Positions 60,415 to 64,000 of a stretch of 64,000 bases of DNA are shown here, piece by piece; position 1 is the stretch's first letter, and each line of letters starts with the position of its first letter. The notes below the pieces were generated by a model. That model saw only the letters and a list, made by a program, of their open reading frames with translations, made no database searches and had not been told where the DNA came from. Source of the stretch: Patulibacter americanus DSM 16676 (GTDB lineage: Bacteria > Actinomycetota > Thermoleophilia > Solirubrobacterales > Solirubrobacteraceae); NCBI RefSeq assembly GCF_000420025.1, contig NZ_ATUD01000006.1:186001-250000 (forward strand), read 5' to 3'. The position numbers were made by a program, and so were the translations under genes.

Positions 60415-60420
60415 TGCCCC

Positions 60421-61653
60421 ATGAGCTCCCCGACCCTCCCCGCCGCGCGGTCCGTCGCCCTGGCCGCGCGTCGCCCGGACGACCGCCGGACGCCGGTCGT
60501 CGAGATCGTCGTCCCGGTCCACAACGAGCAGGCCGCGCTGCCGGGCTCGATCCGGCGCCTGCACGACCACCTCTCCGACGGCTTCCCGTTCGGCTGGCGA
60601 ATCGTGGTGGCCAACAACGCGAGCACGGACGCGACGGCCGACGTCGCCCGGGCGCTGGCCGACGACCTCGACGGCGTCGCCCTGCTCGACCTGCCGGAGA
60701 AGGGGCGCGGACGCGCGCTGCGGGCCGCCTGGTCCCGCAGCGACGCCGACGTCCTCTGCTACATGGACGTGGACCTGTCGACGGACCTCGCCGCGCTGCT
60801 CCCGCTCGTCGCGCCGCTCGTATCGGGCCACTCCGACCTGGCGATCGGCACGCGGCTCGGGCGGGGCGCCAACGTCGTCCGCGGCCCGAAGCGCGAGTTC
60901 ATCTCCCGCGCCTACAACCAGATCCTGCGGCTCTCCCTGCACGCGCGGTTCACCGACGCGCAGTGCGGGTTCAAGGCGATCCGCCGCGACGTCGCGGGGC
61001 GCCTCCTGCCGCAGGTGCAGGACCAGGCGTGGTTCTTCGACACCGAGCTGCTCGTGCTCGCCCAGCGCGACGGCCTGCGCATCCACGAGGTGCCGGTGGA
61101 CTGGGTCGACGACCCCGACTCGCGCGTCGACATCGTGCGCACGGCGACGGACGACCTGAAGGGCGTCGCGCGGCTCCTGATGGGTGCGCCGATGGCGCGC
61201 TTCGTGGCGATCGGCGTCGTCTCGACGCTCGCCTACGCGCTGCTCTTCCTGCTCCTGCATCCGGGCCTGGGCGCCGCAGCGGCCAACGCCGTCGCGCTCG
61301 CCGTCACCGCGGTGGCCAACACCCAGGCCAACCGCCGGTTCTCCTTCCGCGTCCGCGGGCGCGAGGGCCTGGTCCGCCACCACGCGCAGGGTGCCGCGGT
61401 CTTCGTGCTCACGCTGCTGTTGACGAGCGGTGCACTCGCCGCCCTCCACGCCGTCGACCGGACCCCGGGGCACGTCGTCGAACTCGTCGTCCTCGTCGCC
61501 GCGAGCGTGCTGGCCACCGTCTCGCGCTACGTCGCGCTGCGGTTCTGGGTCTTCGCGCACCCGGCCGCCGAGCGGGCGTCGCTCGAGATCGGCGGTCCGG
61601 CCCCGGCGAGCGCCGCCTCCCCGGCGCTCGCCCCGGAGCGCCCCGGCCGCTGA
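60421..61653 (+). CDS. Glycosyltransferase family 2 fused to GtrA-like membrane domain
   Basis: Protein of 410 residues. GT2 domain (1-250): VVPVHNEQAALPGSI, the nucleotide-binding CYMDVDLSTDL (DxD), ISRAYNQILRLSL, FTDAQCGFKAIRRD and WFFDTELLVLAQRDG, as in dolichol/polyprenyl-phosphate-sugar synthases. From about residue 250 a GtrA domain with four helices (RFVAIGVVSTLAYALLFLLL and ANTQANRRFSFRVRGRE) follows. Such proteins make and flip a lipid-linked sugar for surface glycosylation, a job that suits the GT39 gene right after it. Confidence 0.92.
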   Translation: MSSPTLPAARSVALAARRPDDRRTPVVEIVVPVHNEQAALPGSIRRLHDHLSDGFPFGWRIVVANNASTDATADVARALADDLDGVALLDLPEKGRGRALRAAWSRSDADVLCYMDVDLSTDLAALLPLVAPLVSGHSDLAIGTRLGRGANVVRGPKREFISRAYNQILRLSLHARFTDAQCGFKAIRRDVAGRLLPQVQDQAWFFDTELLVLAQRDGLRIHEVPVDWVDDPDSRVDIVRTATDDLKGVARLLMGAPMARFVAIGVVSTLAYALLFLLLHPGLGAAAANAVALAVTAVANTQANRRFSFRVRGREGLVRHHAQGAAVFVLTLLLTSGALAALHAVDRTPGHVVELVVLVAASVLATVSRYVALRFWVFAHPAAERASLEIGGPAPASAASPALAPERPGR

Positions 61654-61716
61654 CCCGCACGCGGCGCCGGACCCAGCGCCGCACACCGTCCTCCCTCGAC
61701 CACCACGGAGCACCCC

Positions 61717-63891
61717 ATGGCCATCCAGACCCCGCCGCCCTCGCTGCGCCCTCGCGGCGCGCACGACCCCGCCCACGACCACCCCACCCGGGCCACGGAC
61801 CCGCCCGGCGACGACGGCGCGTCGGCCCCGGTCCGCCGCGGTCGCGCCCGGAACGTCGCCGCCGCCCTGCGCGCCCGGCCGGAGCTGCCGGCCCTGCTGC
61901 TGCTCGCGGCCGTCCTGCACCTGTGGGGGCTCTCCGTCAACGGCACCGCGAACGACTACTACGCCGCCGCGGTGCGCTCCATGACGCAGAGCTGGCACGC
62001 GTTCCTCTACGGCTCGTTCGACGCCTCGGGCGTCATGACGGTCGACAAGCCGCCGTTGGCCCTGTGGATCCAGGCCCTGTCGGCGCGCGTCTTCGGCTTC
62101 TCGTCCTGGAGCCTGCTCGTCCCGCAGGCGTTGATGGGGGTCGCCACCGTCGGGCTGACGTACGACGTGGCGCGCCGCGTCTTCGGGCGCGTGGCCGGCG
62201 GCGCGGCGGGTCTGACCCTCGCGCTCACGCCGATCGCCGTCGCGATCTCGCGCCACAACAACCCCGACGCGCTGCTCGTCCTCTGCTCCGTCGCGGCCCT
62301 GTGGTCTCTCGTCCGCGGGCTCGAGGACGGCCGCACCCGCTGGCTGGCGCTCTCCGGGCTGATGATCGGCCTGGGGTTCGAGACGAAGATGGCGGCGGCG
62401 CTGACGATCGTCCCCGGCATCGTGCTCGCCTGGCTGTGGGTCGCCCCGCGCGGCCGGGTCGCCGCGGTGCGCGGGCTCGGCGTGTTCGGCGCCGTCGCCG
62501 CGGTCGTCGGGCTGGCCTGGCCCGTCCTGATGTGGCTCACGCCCGCGTCGAGTCGCCCGTGGATCTCGGGCACGAACGACAACTCGATCTGGTCGCTGAT
62601 CCTCGGCTACAACGGCCTCGGCCGCCTGTTCGGGCAGAGCGGCGGGCCCGGCGGCACGGCCGCCGGCACGGGCGCGGCCGGCATCGGTGGCGGCGCACCG
62701 GCAGGCCTGGGCGGTGGCACGCCCGGCGGGATGGGCGGCGGAGGCGGCATGGGCGGGGTGTTCGGCGGCGACGCCGGACCGCTGCGGCTGCTGAACGCCT
62801 CGCTCGGCGGCCAGGCCGGCTGGCTCATCGGCGCGGCGCTCGTGGCAGGAGTCGGCCTCCTCGTCCTCACCCGCCTGCGGCGCTCCGACGTCCGCACGGG
62901 TTGGCTCATCGCCCTGGGCGGTGCGTTCCTCGTCACCGCGGTCGCCTTCAGCCGCGCGGCCGGCATCTTCCACCCCTACTACGTGTCCCTGCTGGCACCG
63001 TTCGTCGCCGCGCTCGTCGGCGCCGGCGTCGGCACCGTCGCCCACGGTGGCCTGCCGGGTCAGCGGCGGGCGCTCGTCACCCGGATCCTCGGCCCCGCGC
63101 TGATCACCGGCGGTGTGGCCACCGAGCTCGTGGTCCTGCACGGGTCGGCGACGGACCTCTCGTGGCTCGGACCGGTCCTGGTCGGCGGCGGGCTCGTCGC
63201 GGGGGCCGTCCTCGCCGTCGGCCGCGGCGGCGGACGGGTCCGGGGCGTGGTGCTCGCGGCCGCCGCGGCGCTGCTCCTGGCGGCCCCCGCGACGTGGGCC
63301 GTGCAGACGCTCGGCCACGCGACGAGCACGACGTTCCCGGCCGGCGGCCCCGAGTCCGCGGGCATGGGGGGCCCGGGCGGCGGCCGCGGTGGCGCCGGTG
63401 GTCCTGGCGGCGCGCGGAGGATGCGCGGCGGCCCGAACGCGGCCGGCGGCCTGCCCACGGTGCCGGGTGTGGCGGGCGGCACTGCCGCGACGCCGGGCGC
63501 CCGGAGCGGCGGGATGTTCGGCGGGAACACCCAGGAGCTCTCCGCGGCCGTGACCTACGCCGCGGCGAACGGCGGCGGCACGATCGCCGTCGCGAGCCAG
63601 AGCGGCGCGGCGACGTCGATCCTCTCGAGCGGCGGCACCGCCCCCGTGGTGGGCATCGGCGGGTTCTCCGGCAGCGAGAGCGCGGTGACGCTCGACTGGT
63701 TGGCCGACGAGGTCGAGGCCGGGCACATCCGGTGGGTCGTCACCGCGAGCTCCGGCCGGGGTGGGAGCGACGGCCGCGTGGGGGCCACCGCCGTCATGGC
63801 CGCGGTGCAGGCCGTCGGGAAGCCGGTCGCCAGCGTCGAGGGGCTCTACGACCTGCAGGGGCTGGCGGCCGCGCTGCGCGCGGCGGGCTGA
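61717..63891 (+). CDS. Glycosyltransferase family 39 (ArnT/PMT-like) with Gly-rich inserts
   Basis: Membrane GT-C transferase of 724 residues, moving sugar from a polyprenyl-phosphate donor to a cell-surface acceptor. DYYAAAVRSMTQSW contains the conserved first-loop acidic motif and VDKPPLALWIQALSARVFG follows. About 11 hydrophobic segments are seen. Two unusual Gly-rich stretches lie at about residues 310-350 and 545-600, both with GGMGG units; the soluble C-terminus (600-724) is extracytoplasmic. GGAG is 6 nt before the ATG. Works with the GT2-GtrA protein upstream (63-bp gap). Confidence 0.9.
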   Translation: MAIQTPPPSLRPRGAHDPAHDHPTRATDPPGDDGASAPVRRGRARNVAAALRARPELPALLLLAAVLHLWGLSVNGTANDYYAAAVRSMTQSWHAFLYGSFDASGVMTVDKPPLALWIQALSARVFGFSSWSLLVPQALMGVATVGLTYDVARRVFGRVAGGAAGLTLALTPIAVAISRHNNPDALLVLCSVAALWSLVRGLEDGRTRWLALSGLMIGLGFETKMAAALTIVPGIVLAWLWVAPRGRVAAVRGLGVFGAVAAVVGLAWPVLMWLTPASSRPWISGTNDNSIWSLILGYNGLGRLFGQSGGPGGTAAGTGAAGIGGGAPAGLGGGTPGGMGGGGGMGGVFGGDAGPLRLLNASLGGQAGWLIGAALVAGVGLLVLTRLRRSDVRTGWLIALGGAFLVTAVAFSRAAGIFHPYYVSLLAPFVAALVGAGVGTVAHGGLPGQRRALVTRILGPALITGGVATELVVLHGSATDLSWLGPVLVGGGLVAGAVLAVGRGGGRVRGVVLAAAAALLLAAPATWAVQTLGHATSTTFPAGGPESAGMGGPGGGRGGAGGPGGARRMRGGPNAAGGLPTVPGVAGGTAATPGARSGGMFGGNTQELSAAVTYAAANGGGTIAVASQSGAATSILSSGGTAPVVGIGGFSGSESAVTLDWLADEVEAGHIRWVVTASSGRGGSDGRVGATAVMAAVQAVGKPVASVEGLYDLQGLAAALRAAG

Positions 63892-63934
63892 GCGGCCACC
63901 GGCGGCACCGGGTCGGTGTCGCCGGCGGTCGACC

Positions 63935-64000
63935 TGCCCCAAAACCTGGACAGGACTGGGACACGGCATCCCATGTAGACCAATTTGAGACGAAACCGCT
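63935..64000 (+). mobile_element. Possible left end of an IS3-family element
   Basis: From about 63935 the sequence TGCCCCAAAACCTGGACAG resembles the TG...-starting terminal repeats of IS3-group elements, and base composition drops towards 50% G+C. A TTG at 63985 would start a frame MRRNR..., like the N-terminus of IS3 OrfA, preceded by an in-frame TAG. Only 66 bases are visible, so this is tentative. Confidence 0.4.

Noticed and set aside
60373-63969. 1198-codon minus-strand frame over the GT2 and GT39 genes
   Set aside because: Antisense shadow of two genes with clear motifs; no start signal and no recognisable domain.
1-64000. tRNA or rRNA genes
   Set aside because: I looked for GTTCGA-type T-loops with matching acceptor stems and for rRNA motifs and found none that fold convincingly.

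Overview
The window is a 64 kb piece of a very GC-rich (roughly three-quarters G+C) actinobacterial chromosome. Gene content and style (many secreted proteins with Arg-rich tails, one-component regulators, GTG starts, leaderless-type promoters) would fit Thermoleophilia/Solirubrobacterales, for example a Patulibacter-like organism. That placement is an inference, not a proof. I saw no rRNA, tRNA or CRISPR array. The left edge cuts an aldo/keto reductase. The right edge has a composition shift and what may be the first bases of an IS3-type insertion sequence.

Layout. 1-3.8 kb: aldo/keto reductase, acyl-CoA ligase, esterase and a lipoprotein-like serine protease. 3.8-15.8 kb: a complete-looking myo-inositol import and degradation operon of ten genes (iolE, three ABC transporter genes, iolG, iolC, iolD, iolB, a free-standing DUF2090 aldolase-like gene, a second inositol-type dehydrogenase). 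A divergent LacI regulator faces it across two perfect palindromes, and eight consecutive gene junctions are 4-bp start/stop overlaps. 15.9-24.6 kb: VOC protein and AraC regulator, spermidine-synthase-like protein and TetR regulator facing a large DUF2339 membrane protein across four GACC-N3-GGTC operators, then an MMPL exporter with its own divergent TetR. 24.8-29.4 kb: zinc alcohol dehydrogenase, chromate transporter, and a membrane protein/PRC-barrel pair with Ca-binding-like Asp repeats.

29.8-36.9 kb: cytochrome bd oxidase (cydAB plus a small membrane ORF), an NhaA-thioredoxin fusion, a phosphodiester glycosidase and a GT4 glycosyltransferase. 37-46.8 kb: DUF6629 membrane protein, dodecin, FUSC exporter, a GntR/FadR regulator next to a sterol-desaturase-family hydroxylase with two TGGT-N3-ACCA operators, and the two halves of a LigD-type end-joining system as separate genes (polymerase at 42.5 kb, ligase at 45.8 kb) around PAP2 and MarR genes. 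46.9-51.7 kb: secreted trypsin-like protease, secreted CocE-type hydrolase and Eis-like acetyltransferase. 51.8-55.9 kb: peptidoglycan-binding protein, ECF sigma factor with a coupled membrane partner, and a MmyB-type regulator divergent from an SDR. 56-63.9 kb: unknown secreted proteins, isochorismatase-type hydrolase, MmcQ/YjbR protein, and a GT2-GtrA plus GT39 cell-surface glycosylation pair.

Two points stand out. First, regulator genes repeatedly sit beside palindromic sites readable in the sequence (LacI, two TetR, GntR, MarR), and a near-identical copy of a GntR site lies upstream of cydA. Second, at least twelve genes have a TANNNT hexamer exactly 6 or 7 nt before the start codon and lack a Shine-Dalgarno sequence, which points to widespread leaderless transcription and fixes several start codons.
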